Below, piece after piece: positions 17,671 to 26,387 of a stretch of DNA of 64,000 nucleotides. Where the stretch lies: NCBI RefSeq assembly GCF_002300555.2, contig NZ_NTHN02000004.1:105137-169136 (forward strand), read 5' to 3'. The stretch comes from Alloyangia mangrovi (GTDB lineage Bacteria; Pseudomonadota; Alphaproteobacteria; Rhodobacterales; Rhodobacteraceae). The notes beneath the pieces were generated by a model that worked only from the letters and a program-made list of their open reading frames with translations, was not told the origin of the DNA and did not search any database. The translations under genes and the position numbers were made by a program. Every line of letters starts with the position of its first letter. Positions within the stretch are counted from its first letter, which is position 1.

Positions 17671-19518
17671 GTGGTCTATTCTTGTGCATGGGTGGGACGG
17701 CAGGCGGCGGTGATGGCGCTGCTCTTGTGCGGCTGCCCGGCGCTTGCCGAGCGTGCAGGCCCCGCGCAGATCGCCCAAGTCACCCCGGCGGTGCTGGCCG
17801 AGCCTCGGGTGATCGACCCGCCTGCGCTCTATCTTGGCACCCGCGCCGCGCAGCCTTTTGTCGAAGAGCGCGCACATCTCATGGATGCGGTGATTGCGGC
17901 AGGGGACCGCCAGCCCGACCAGGCACGGGCCCTCACAGATCTCGCCGAGTTCTTCTTTGCCCATGCCATGGCCCCCGAGGGACTTTCGGTGCTGGGTGCG
18001 GTGCGCGGCGAAGGGGTGCCTCTGGCGCACGAGCTGCGGGCGCGGGCGTTCGAGCTGGCCCTCGGGCTGATCGACGAACGTCGCCGCCCGTTGACCGACC
18101 GCGCGGCAGCGCTGCTCGGCCCGGCGCACGAAGGCTGGCCGGATCAGCCGCTCTTCCTTGCCCTCTCGCATATCCGGGACGGGAGCTGCGCCGAAGCGGG
18201 GCCGCTGCTGGAGCGCGCCGTCGCGCGTCTTGCCCGCTTCCCGACGCCGGTGCAGGCGCGGGTGCTGCCGGGGGTCCTCGAATGCGCCATACAGACCGGG
18301 CAATGGCGCATCGCGCGCGACCTCGCTGCCTCCTTCGATGAGTATCCCGAACTGAAGGGCGGGGCGGCCTATTACTACCTGCTCGGCACCGTGGCCGAGA
18401 TGGTCGACAAGCCGCTGGCCGCCTTCGACAGCTACGCGCATGTGAGTTCGGGCCGGGATGTCTGGGCGCACCGCGCGCGGCGAGCGCTGGTCTCGCTGGG
18501 GCTCAAGCGGGATGCCCTCTCGACCGGCGAGGCGATCCAGTTGCTCGAGCTTGAGTCCGAGATGTGGCGGGGCGATGCCTCCTCGGGTGAGGTGCTCGAC
18601 GAGCTGGCCTCGCTGCGGGTGATCGCCGGGCGCAAGGTCGAGGCGATCGAGACCTACGGGCTGCTCGTGTCGCGCCGCGCTGGCACGCCGCAGGCGACTG
18701 CCGCGCACCAGAAGGCGCGGGCGCTCATCGAGGACCTCTACCGCAAGGGCTCGGAGGGGGTGATCCCCTTGGGGGACTTCATGGCGGACCACGCGCGCAT
18801 CTCGCGCTACTTCCGCTTCACGCAGAGTTTCGCGCTGGCTTCGGAGCTGTTTGCCGACACCTTCCGGAAGGCCGGTGCAACCAAGGTTGCCGCCGAGGAA
18901 TATGCCACCACTCACGACTACCTCACGGCGGCGCAGGATCTGGGCATCACCACCGCGGAACAGGGGCAATTGGCGCGCCTCAAGGTGAAGGAAGCCGAGA
19001 CCCTGCTGGCGGGCGGCCAGTTCGAGGCCCTGGGCACGCTGCTCCTGCAGCCGATCACCCTGACGGATCCCGATCTGAAGCGGCGCTTCGATCTGGTTTC
19101 GGCCCGCTACTTCGATGAAACCGGCCAGAGCGCCGAGCTGCTGGCCGACACGGACGACCGGGGCGAGACCACGCAGATCCTGCGCCTCCGGGCGCTTGCG
19201 CGCTTCGAGCGCGGCGAATGGGCCTCCGCCGCCGCTGCCTACGAGGCGCTGCATGCGCGCGAGGGCAGCGAGCTGCCGCTCCCGGACGCGATCCGCTACC
19301 TGCTCGCCGCGCACCGCAGCGGCGACATTGGCCGGGCAACCGAGCTGGCCGGGGCCTTCCCGAGCCTGACCGAACTGCCGGGCTGGGCCGAGATCGCGCG
19401 CGGGTTGACCGAGGAGGCGCCGGCGCTGCTGCCCCTGCGCGAAGAGACCGCGCGGGCGCGGATCGACAAGGCGCAGCAGACGCTCGACAGCCTGCCGGAA
19501 ACGGGGAACCTCAATTGA
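17671..19518 (+). CDS. Large exported helical-repeat protein of the flagellar locus, unknown
   Basis: This 615-residue protein starts at GTG 17671. An N-terminal signal sequence (about 8-27, VMALLLCGCPALAER) contains a possible lipobox. The remainder is alpha-helical with TPR-like repeats (AHELRARAFELALGLIDERR; YYYLLGTVAEMVDKPLAAF; LRALARFERGEWASAAAAYE), so it is probably a periplasmic or lipid-anchored scaffold. I do not recognise it. MotC, the periplasmic motility protein of rhizobia, occupies similar loci and is also exported, but it is shorter and the relation is only a guess. It is divergent from flgF and upstream of flgE. Confidence 0.65.
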   Translation: MVYSCAWVGRQAAVMALLLCGCPALAERAGPAQIAQVTPAVLAEPRVIDPPALYLGTRAAQPFVEERAHLMDAVIAAGDRQPDQARALTDLAEFFFAHAMAPEGLSVLGAVRGEGVPLAHELRARAFELALGLIDERRRPLTDRAAALLGPAHEGWPDQPLFLALSHIRDGSCAEAGPLLERAVARLARFPTPVQARVLPGVLECAIQTGQWRIARDLAASFDEYPELKGGAAYYYLLGTVAEMVDKPLAAFDSYAHVSSGRDVWAHRARRALVSLGLKRDALSTGEAIQLLELESEMWRGDASSGEVLDELASLRVIAGRKVEAIETYGLLVSRRAGTPQATAAHQKARALIEDLYRKGSEGVIPLGDFMADHARISRYFRFTQSFALASELFADTFRKAGATKVAAEEYATTHDYLTAAQDLGITTAEQGQLARLKVKEAETLLAGGQFEALGTLLLQPITLTDPDLKRRFDLVSARYFDETGQSAELLADTDDRGETTQILRLRALARFERGEWASAAAAYEALHAREGSELPLPDAIRYLLAAHRSGDIGRATELAGAFPSLTELPGWAEIARGLTEEAPALLPLREETARARIDKAQQTLDSLPETGNLN

Positions 19519-19588
19519 TCGAAGCGCTTCGCAAGATCAGGCAAGATTCAGCGCAACCGCGCTGGAATTCACACAAGTAAAGGCAGTT

Positions 19589-19605
19589 TTAACCATGGTG
19601 AAACC
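19589..19605 (+). promoter_or_regulatory. Degenerate CtrA-like site before flgE
   Basis: TTAACCATGGTGAAACC lies about 60 bases before the flgE start. It keeps the first TTAA half-site, and the second half, GAAA, matches only partly. It resembles the perfect site before the flagellin gene. Weak candidate. Confidence 0.3.
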
Positions 19606-19665
19606 TGGTTTGCCTATGTGACCAGTGAGTAATGGTTCAACTGCGACCAACAGGGCGAGACGGAC

Positions 19666-20967
19666 ATGAGCATTTCCAGCGCGATGGCGGCCGGGGTTAG
19701 CGGCCTCACGGCAAACTCCAATGCGGTTGAACGCATTTCGAACAATATCGCGAACGCGGATACGGCGGGCTACCGCCGCAGCTTTGCGCAGATGATCACC
19801 TCGGGCTCGACCGCGGCCACAGGCAGCACCTCGGCGGGCGTTGCGACGACGATCACCCACTCGAACACCACCGAGGGCACCTTCCAGGAAACGTCGGTCG
19901 CGTCCAACCTGACGATCAACGGCAACGGCTTCTTCGTGGTCAACTCGAACATCGATGCCGGTTACACCACCGGCAACATGTTCACCCGCGACGGTAGTTT
20001 CGCACCGGACGAGAACGGCAACCTGGTGAATGGCGCCGGGCTCTACCTGATGGGCTTTGCCTATGACACCAACGGCGAGCTGGGTGCGGTGGACCGCTCG
20101 AGCTTTGCCGATCTCGAGCCGATCAACGTCGCCAGCCAGTCGATCAACGGCTCGGCCACCAGCACCGTCGGGATCCGCGGCACGCTGCCCTCGCAGGAGA
20201 CCGGCCTCGCCACGCCGGGGAGCGCCTTCACCACCTCGGTGGAGTTCTACAACGATCTCGGCGAGGCGGAGCGGCTGACGCTCTCCTTCCAGCCGACCGC
20301 CACCGACGACACTTGGGATGTCACCATCTCCGGCCCGGACGGCGATTACGGCAGCGTCACGATCACCTTCAACAACAGCGGCACCGACGCAGGCTCCCCG
20401 GCGAGCTACACCAATGCGACCTCCCTCGCGACGGCGCCCGCCGGCTTTGCCTTCGATGCGGCAACCGGCGAGATGAGCCTGACGATCAACAATGGCACCA
20501 CGCCGCAGACGCTGACCATGTCGCTCGGCGCGCCCGGCGCCTTCGATGGGCTGACCCAGTTCGCGGGGGATTACACGCCGATGAACGTTGATGCGGACGG
20601 CAGCGAGAGCGGCGTGCTGACCAGCGTCGAGTTCGACGAGTCCGGCGATGTCTGGGGCGTCTTCGACAACGGCACCCGCAAGCCGCTCTACTCGGTGCCG
20701 CTGGCAACCTTCGCCAACGCGAACGGGCTCGCGACCTCGAACAACTCGACCTTCCAGGTGTCGGGCGAGTCGGGCGATTTCTACCTCGGTGCGCCGGGCA
20801 CGGGCGAGACCGGCTCGATCACCTCGGGCGGGATCGAGGGTTCGAACGTCGACATCGCGCAGGAACTCACCAGCCTCATCCAGCGGCAGCGTGCCTATTC
20901 GTCGAACGCGAAGATCATCACGACCGCCGACGAGATGCTGAACGAAACCGTCAATCTCAAGCGCTGA
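19666..20967 (+). CDS. flgE: FlgE flagellar hook protein
   Basis: This 433-residue hook subunit starts MSISSAMAAGVSGLTANSNA with ISNNIANADTAGYRRS and ends ELTSLIQRQRAYSSNAKII, the conserved hook core helices. The middle is Thr/Ser/Gly-rich beta structure exposed on the hook surface (for example DDTWDVTISGPDGDYG). It is followed by flgK after 49 bases and flgL, so hook and hook-filament junction proteins form one transcription unit. The 147-base spacer upstream should carry the promoter. Confidence 0.94.
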   Translation: MSISSAMAAGVSGLTANSNAVERISNNIANADTAGYRRSFAQMITSGSTAATGSTSAGVATTITHSNTTEGTFQETSVASNLTINGNGFFVVNSNIDAGYTTGNMFTRDGSFAPDENGNLVNGAGLYLMGFAYDTNGELGAVDRSSFADLEPINVASQSINGSATSTVGIRGTLPSQETGLATPGSAFTTSVEFYNDLGEAERLTLSFQPTATDDTWDVTISGPDGDYGSVTITFNNSGTDAGSPASYTNATSLATAPAGFAFDAATGEMSLTINNGTTPQTLTMSLGAPGAFDGLTQFAGDYTPMNVDADGSESGVLTSVEFDESGDVWGVFDNGTRKPLYSVPLATFANANGLATSNNSTFQVSGESGDFYLGAPGTGETGSITSGGIEGSNVDIAQELTSLIQRQRAYSSNAKIITTADEMLNETVNLKR

Positions 20968-21016
20968 TCCCCGGGCGGCAGACCCGGGTGACAGACTTGG
21001 CAGATAGGATCGCACC

Positions 21017-22429
21017 ATGAGCCTTACCGCGGCCCTCAACGCGGCACGCAGCGGGATGAACGTCACCTCCCGCTGGGCGGCGACGACCTCGAACAACATC
21101 GCCAATGCGAACAACGCCTCCTATTCGCGGCGCGATCCGACCATCGTGTCGGGCAGCCAGGGCGGGGTCACGATCAGCGAGATCACCCAGGCGGTGAACA
21201 CCTCGCTCGACAGCATGTACCGGCTGGAAGTCTCGCGCACCGCAACCCAGGACGCGATCGCCACGGGTCTGTCGTATTACACCTCGCAGCTGGGCGACAC
21301 CGAGTCCGACGTCACGCTTCTCACCCGGCTCACCGATCTGCAGAACAGCTTCGGGCTGATGGCGGCCAGCCCCTCGGACAGCTCGCTGCAACTCGCCGCA
21401 GTGGGCGAGGCGCAGGAGCTGGCGCAGTCCCTCAACTCGGCCTCGAACGCGCTGGCCGACGCGCGGGCGCAGGCGTTGTCCTCGGCGCAGAACGATATCG
21501 CCAGCGTCAACGCGACGCTGGCCGACCTGGCCAAGATGAATGCGCAGCTCTCCAGCGGCAAGCTGAGCGAGAGCCAGCAGCTGGCGCTGGGGGACAAGAT
21601 CACCGAGACCCTCGACGGACTGGCCGAAAAGATCGATTTCACCATGCGCACCGATTCTAAGGGGCGTATGGAGATCTTCACCACCGGCGGGACCGCCCTG
21701 CTCCAGGGCGAGACCGCCCAGACGATCAGCTTCGACGCCCAGACCGGCGTGCTGAGCGCGGGCGGCGTCGACATCACCCCGGGGGTTACCGGCGTGCGTG
21801 GCATCTCCGAGGGTTCGCTCGCGGGGCAGGTCACCCTCTACAATGACACGATCCCCGAGATGAGCGCGCAGCTCGACGAGGTGGCGCGCGCCCTGATCGA
21901 CGTCTTCGAAGGCGCCGACGCTTCGTTGGGGGCCGGCGAGCCGGGGCTCTTCACCGATGCCGGGGCCGCACTGAGCGATCCCGTGGCCGTCGGGCTTGCG
22001 GCGCGCATCGCGGTGAACAGCGCCGTGGTGCCCGACGAGGGCGGCGCGGCCTGGCGCCTGCGCGACGGCATGTCGGCGACGGTTGAGGGCGAGAGCAACG
22101 AGACCACCCAGCTCAATGCCTTCATCGACGGGATGGCAACCAAGACCAGCTACGACGGGGCGCTCGGCCTTGGCGACAGCGCCACGCTTGCCGACTACAT
22201 GTCGGCGCTCATCTCTGGACAGAACACCACCCGCGCCAATGCCGAAACTGCTGCCGAGACCAATGCCGCATCGGCGATGACGGTGCAGGAAACCCGGCTT
22301 GGCTTCATGGGGGTCAATGTCGATGACGAGCTGCAGCAGCTCGTCGCCATCGAGCAGGCCTATTCCGCAAATGCGCAGGTCATGAGCACGGTCATGTCCA
22401 TGCTCGACACGCTGCTCGACAGCTTCTGA
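21017..22429 (+). CDS. flgK: FlgK hook-filament junction protein
   Basis: This 470-residue HAP1 protein joins hook and filament. N-terminal hallmark: SLTAALNAARSGMNVTSR, then TSNNIANANNASYSRRDP. C-terminal hallmark: VDDELQQLVAIEQAYSANAQ. The long helical region of about 100-220 (SLNSASNALADARAQALSSA) is typical. It is 14 bases upstream of flgL. Slightly shorter than enteric FlgK (547) but usual for Rhodobacteraceae-type proteins. Confidence 0.93.
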   Translation: MSLTAALNAARSGMNVTSRWAATTSNNIANANNASYSRRDPTIVSGSQGGVTISEITQAVNTSLDSMYRLEVSRTATQDAIATGLSYYTSQLGDTESDVTLLTRLTDLQNSFGLMAASPSDSSLQLAAVGEAQELAQSLNSASNALADARAQALSSAQNDIASVNATLADLAKMNAQLSSGKLSESQQLALGDKITETLDGLAEKIDFTMRTDSKGRMEIFTTGGTALLQGETAQTISFDAQTGVLSAGGVDITPGVTGVRGISEGSLAGQVTLYNDTIPEMSAQLDEVARALIDVFEGADASLGAGEPGLFTDAGAALSDPVAVGLAARIAVNSAVVPDEGGAAWRLRDGMSATVEGESNETTQLNAFIDGMATKTSYDGALGLGDSATLADYMSALISGQNTTRANAETAAETNAASAMTVQETRLGFMGVNVDDELQQLVAIEQAYSANAQVMSTVMSMLDTLLDSF

Positions 22430-22443
22430 TCCCGGAGCCCGCC

Positions 22444-23503
22444 ATGATCTACCTCAGCAAAGGTGCCTCGACGCTCTACTCGAGCCTGCTGCGCCGGAAC
22501 CAGAACGCGGACCTGTCGAACGCGCTGTCGCGCGCCGAGCAGGAGCTTTCGACCGGCTACAAGAGCGACATCTACAAGTCGATCGGCCTTGGCGCGACCG
22601 AGGCGCTCAGCCTCAACGCCCGGCTCGACCGCGACGAGGCGCAGTCCGCCGCCAATGCACTCACGCTGTCGCGGATCGAAATGACAACCGAGTCGCTCGG
22701 CTCCATGCGCGAGTCGGTGCAGGAGGCGCTCGAACTCGCGGTGGCCAATTCCGAATATTCCGCGAATGGCGTCTCCGGCGTGCAGATCGCCGCACGCGCC
22801 GCGCTCGACGCGCTGATCGGCCATTCGGCCCAGGCCTATTCGGGCATGGGGCTGTTTTCCGGCACGGTGAACGTCACCAGCGCCCTGCAGCCCTGGAGCC
22901 AGGCACAATCGGACAGCGGCCTGTCGCCCGAAAGTGTGCTCGCCGGCCTGCTTTCGGGGGGGGCTCAACTCAGCCGCCGACGCCGATGCGGTTCTGGCCG
23001 AGATCGACGCGATCTTCTCCGACAGCGCCGCCGATGCCGACACCAACTACCAGTCGCTGTTCTACAACGGCTCGGTCGGGAACGAGCGCCAACGTGCAAA
23101 CCTCGGGGACGGCGTGAGCGTCGCCTACGGCGTACAGGCGGATGACGAGGCCTTCCGGCAGGTGGTCAAGGGTCTCGTCATGCTGGTCGCGCAGGATCCT
23201 GCGGAGATCGGCGATGGCGAGGCCTACAACACATGGATGGGTGCTGCCGTGGAGGCGCTGTCCAGCGGGATGTCCGGTCTCTTGGAGACGGAGACGCAGA
23301 TCTCCACCGTCGCGGCGCGTCTCGAGACCGAGAACCAGAAGATTGCGGACCGCGCGGTGCTCTACAAGACGCGCCTGCTGGAACTCGACGGCGTGGATGC
23401 CTACGAGGCGGCAAGCAACGTCACCATGCTGCAGGCGCAGCTCGAGGCGAGCTACACCATCACGTCGCGCCTATCCCAGTTGAGCTTTCTGAACTACATG
23501 TGA
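22444..23503 (+). CDS. flgL: FlgL hook-filament junction protein, frameshifted as sequenced
   Basis: HAP3 junction protein between FlgK and flagellin. The flagellin-like N terminus (STLYSSLLRRNQNADLSNAL, LSTGYKSDIYKSIG) reads correctly to about residue 171. There a G8 run at 22956-22963 shifts the frame. With seven Gs the protein continues LLSGGLNSAADADAV to a natural end of 352 residues (AQLEASYTITSRLSQLSFL). As read, the first frame runs on as Arg-rich nonsense to 23145. The last 33 bases overlap the 3' end of a convergent regulator gene. Together with the other homopolymer faults this is most likely sequence error. Confidence 0.88.
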
Positions 23504-24241
23504 CCGGCTGGCGAGGCTGAGGCGAGGCGCCTCGGCCTGCTGGCCCGCCTCCGCATCGCCGCCGGGTGCCAGCTTGTAGCCGCGGCCACGGATCGTGCGG
23601 ATGTGCGGATCGCTCGACGGCGACATTTCCTCGATCTTCTTGCGGATCCGGCAGATGTAGACGTCGATCACCTTGTCGAAAGGCTGGTCCTCGGCCATAC
23701 CGTAGACCGCGTCGTAGATCACCGATTTGGACACCACGCGCGGCGCCGCAAGCGCGATTTGCTGGAAAATCGCCAGCTCGCGCTGCGACAAGCGCATGGG
23801 CGTTCCGGCCACGTCGGGGTCGCGACCGTCGAAATAGGCGGTGATATCGCCGATCCGAACCGAGCCGGCCGCATGGCCGTGGAACCGCCGGGTGATGGCA
23901 TTCACCCGCGCGCGCAGCTCGGGGCCGGTGAGCGGGCCGACGATGTCGTCATCGGCGCCGGCGTCCAGCGCCTCCATCGCCGCCTCGGGATCGCGTTGGT
24001 CGCGCAGCACCAGGATCGGGTTCCGGCAGCCGGACTTGCGCAGGCGGAAGATGTGCTCGACGGTCCGCGGCTGCTCCGACAGCAGCACCGGCCGGTCGGC
24101 ATAGCCGTCGCTGCTCAGCAGCCCGAGCTCGCGCTCGAAGAAATCGTCTCCGACGGCCACCGTCTGCCAGTGCGCGGCCTCCAGGTCGGACAGCAGGCCG
24201 CTGAAGGCATTCGAACGAGGCTCGTAAATATAGATATGCAC
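23471..24241 (-). CDS. OmpR-type regulator with degenerate receiver (second copy in locus)
   Basis: This 256-residue regulator starts at GTG 24241 (MHIYIYEPRSN), chosen because GGGAGAG lies 6 bases upstream; a GTG at 24268 lacks this. The receiver-like domain (1-115) has lost the acidic pair (IYEPRS), the phospho-acceptor Asp (RPVLLSEQP) and the conserved Lys (DDIVGPLTGPE). The winged-helix domain (about 140-230) is intact: LSQRELAIFQQIALAAPRVV, then DVYICRIRKKIEE and IRTIRGRGYKL. It probably acts without phosphorylation. It is divergent from flgI and convergent with flgL, so it is likely a local flagellar regulator, FtcR-like in position. The final 25 residues are a low-complexity tail. Confidence 0.8.
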   Translation of the reverse strand: MHIYIYEPRSNAFSGLLSDLEAAHWQTVAVGDDFFERELGLLSSDGYADRPVLLSEQPRTVEHIFRLRKSGCRNPILVLRDQRDPEAAMEALDAGADDDIVGPLTGPELRARVNAITRRFHGHAAGSVRIGDITAYFDGRDPDVAGTPMRLSQRELAIFQQIALAAPRVVSKSVIYDAVYGMAEDQPFDKVIDVYICRIRKKIEEMSPSSDPHIRTIRGRGYKLAPGGDAEAGQQAEAPRLSLASRSHVVQKAQLG

Positions 24242-24425
24242 AAGGCTCTCCCGATAGCCGGCCGTCACAAATTATCCATGATTGGATAGGCAGATCATGA
24301 GGACAATTTTTCGTCAGGTCAAGCAATACACAAGGATAGCATGATTAGAATAGAAAATGTCGTTGAAGATTTTGGCGATACGATGTTTAATCCTTGAAAC
24401 ACAGGACCGGAGTCCAGGGAGTCCC

Positions 24426-25538
24426 ATGCGCATCGCAGCCTGTCTCGGCGCCGCCTTCGTGGCGCTCGTCTCGGCGTTTCCCGCCTCGTCGGATGTCCGG
24501 ATCAAGGACATCGCGACCTTCGAGGGCGTGCGGGAAAACCAGCTCGTCGGCTATGGCCTCGTGGTCGGGCTCAATGGCACGGGCGACAGCCTGCGCAACA
24601 GCCCCTTCACCGAGAAGAGCATCGAGGCGATGCTCGAGCGGCTCGGAGTTGGCAACATGTCCGAGGACCAGATCAAGACCAGCAACACCGCCGCCGTCAT
24701 GGTCACCGCCATGCTGCCGCCCTTCGCCCGGCTCGGCTCGCCGATCGACGTGGTGGTCTCTTCGCTGGGGGATGCCAGCTCGCTGCGCGGCGGCACGCTG
24801 ATCGTCACCCCGCTGACCGGCGCCGATGGCGAGGTCTATGCCGTGGCGCAGGGGCCGATCGCGGTGGCAGGCTACGCCGCGCAGGGCATGGCCGCGTCGG
24901 TGGTCGAGGGCGTGCCGACCGTGGCGCGGATCGAGAACGGCGCGACGGTCGAAAACGAGGTCGAATTCGCGCTCGCCTCGCTCAGCTCGATCCGCATCGC
25001 GCTGCGCAATCCCGATTTCACCACCGCGACCCGCATGGCCGAGGCGATCAACAAGCGCATGGGCTCCAATACCGCCACCGCGCTGGATCCCGGCACGGTC
25101 GAGGTCGCGCTGCACGGCGCGGGCAAGGGCGACGTGGCGGGCATCCTGTCGGACGTCGAGAACATCCGCGTTGATCCCGATGCCGTGGCCAAGGTGGTGA
25201 TCGACGCGCGGTCGGGCACCATCGTCATCGGCGAGGACGTGCGGATCGACCGCGTCGCGGTCAGCCAGGGCGGGCTCACGGTCATGGTGCGCGAGGACCC
25301 GGAGGTCAGCCAGCCCGAGCCGATCACCATCGGCGGCACCACCGTCGTCGTGCCGCGCACCACCGTGGCGGTGGACGAGCAGGAAACCCATTTCACCATC
25401 CTCGAAGGCGCCGACGTCAGCCTGCAGCGACTGGTCGATGCGCTCAACGCCATCGGGCTCACCGCGACGCAGACCATATCGATCCTGCAGGCGATCAAGG
25501 CCGCCGGGGCGCTGCACGCCGATCTCGAGATCATCTAG
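24426..25538 (+). CDS. flgI: FlgI flagellar P-ring protein
   Basis: This 370-residue periplasmic protein forms the P-ring around the rod at the peptidoglycan layer. A signal peptide of about 21 residues (CLGAAFVALVSAFPASSD) precedes VRIKDIATFEGVRENQLVGY and GLVVGLNGTGDSL, both near-invariant in FlgI. The C-terminal LQRLVDALNAIGLTATQTI is also typical. The start at 24426 has AGGGAG 6 bases upstream. It heads an operon with flgJ and flgN. The 184-base divergent spacer to the regulator at 24241 should contain both promoters. Confidence 0.95.
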   Translation: MRIAACLGAAFVALVSAFPASSDVRIKDIATFEGVRENQLVGYGLVVGLNGTGDSLRNSPFTEKSIEAMLERLGVGNMSEDQIKTSNTAAVMVTAMLPPFARLGSPIDVVVSSLGDASSLRGGTLIVTPLTGADGEVYAVAQGPIAVAGYAAQGMAASVVEGVPTVARIENGATVENEVEFALASLSSIRIALRNPDFTTATRMAEAINKRMGSNTATALDPGTVEVALHGAGKGDVAGILSDVENIRVDPDAVAKVVIDARSGTIVIGEDVRIDRVAVSQGGLTVMVREDPEVSQPEPITIGGTTVVVPRTTVAVDEQETHFTILEGADVSLQRLVDALNAIGLTATQTISILQAIKAAGALHADLEII

Positions 25539-25550
25539 GGGAGAGACCCG

Positions 25551-25868
25551 ATGGACGTGAAGACCTCCATGGCCGCCTTGCAGGTCACCGGTGCGCAGAT
25601 CGCCCAGCCCGGCGCCATCGCACCCGATGCCCCGGCCAGCGCGGCGAAGGAATTCGAGGCGATGTTCCTCACCGAGATGGTCAACGAGATGCTGAGCGAG
25701 GTCGACCTCGGCGATTTCGGCGGCGGCAAGGCCGAGGAGCACTGGCGCTACTTTCTTGCCGAGGCCTTCGGCAAGGAACTGGCAGAGCAGGGCGGCGCGG
25801 GCATCGCGCGCAACCTGGAACAGGCGATGTCGGCCTATGGCGCCGCCCGCCGTGGAGACAAGACATGA
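25551..25868 (+). CDS. flgJ: FlgJ-type rod-binding protein (N-terminal domain only)
   Basis: This 105-residue protein matches the rod-capping domain of FlgJ: SAAKEFEAMFLTEMVNEML, then EEHWRYFLAEAFGKELAEQG. Enteric FlgJ has an added muramidase domain. Alphaproteobacteria usually lack it, and a separate hydrolase must open the wall. It lies 12 bases after flgI and overlaps flgN by 4 bases. Confidence 0.85.
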   Translation: MDVKTSMAALQVTGAQIAQPGAIAPDAPASAAKEFEAMFLTEMVNEMLSEVDLGDFGGGKAEEHWRYFLAEAFGKELAEQGGAGIARNLEQAMSAYGAARRGDKT

Positions 25869-26275
25869 CCGAGATGACCCGCCCCCGCGCCCATGCGCTG
25901 ATCGACCGGCTGTCGCGCCTGCTGCGCGAGGAGATCGCCGCCATCGGCAAGGGCGAATTGGCGCGCGTCGAGCAGCTCTTTCCGCGCAAGCAGGAGCTGC
26001 TGGCCGAGATCGAGGCCGCCTTCGCCGACCCCGAGCCGCTGCTCGGCGGCGAGGACCCGGCGGCGGCGAAGCTGCGCGAGAGCCTGTCGGAGCTGCGCGA
26101 GCTGATCCACGGCGACCTGGCGCTGCTGCGCCGGATGACCGAGGCGACCGGCGCGGTGGCGAAAGAGATCGACCGGATCCGCGAGCGCCAGAGTTTGCGG
26201 GGTGTTTATGGCAAGGATGGCACCAAATCGACACAATGCGTGACCCAGACGCAACGCTTCGATCAGTCGGTTTAG
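25865..26275 (+). CDS. flgN: FlgN-like export chaperone
   Basis: This 136-residue helical protein has the FlgN pattern: a long N-terminal coiled coil (IDRLSRLLREEIAAIGKGEL, RKQELLAEIEAAF) and a second helix pair (LRESLSELRELIHGDLALLR). FlgN is the chaperone of the junction proteins FlgK and FlgL. The C-terminal 20 residues diverge. It overlaps flgJ by 4 bases, giving a flgI-flgJ-flgN operon. The name rests on fold pattern and position. Confidence 0.72.
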   Translation: MTEMTRPRAHALIDRLSRLLREEIAAIGKGELARVEQLFPRKQELLAEIEAAFADPEPLLGGEDPAAAKLRESLSELRELIHGDLALLRRMTEATGAVAKEIDRIRERQSLRGVYGKDGTKSTQCVTQTQRFDQSV

Positions 26276-26277
26276 CG

Positions 26278-26294
26278 TTAACCTTCCTTTAACC
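26278..26294 (+). promoter_or_regulatory. CtrA-type binding site before flagellin
   Basis: TTAACCTTCCTTTAACC contains TTAA-N7-TTAA exactly, the alphaproteobacterial CtrA consensus. It lies about 95-110 bases before the fliC start. CtrA is known to control flagellar genes in Caulobacter and Rhodobacterales. The perfect match and its place before the flagellin make this a credible site. Confidence 0.65.
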
Positions 26295-26387
26295 GCTCGC
26301 TCCAATCTCTCGTGGTACGGATAGCCCACGGCAGGACCGTTTTCGCCAGAAAGGCGAAGCACAACGATAGAAATCGGAGCAGATACA

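Noticed and set aside
23471..24241. Naming the pseudo-receiver regulators ftcR or ctrA
   Set aside because: The layout recalls FtcR, but I could not confirm orthology by sequence, and CtrA has an intact receiver and a different DNA-binding domain.
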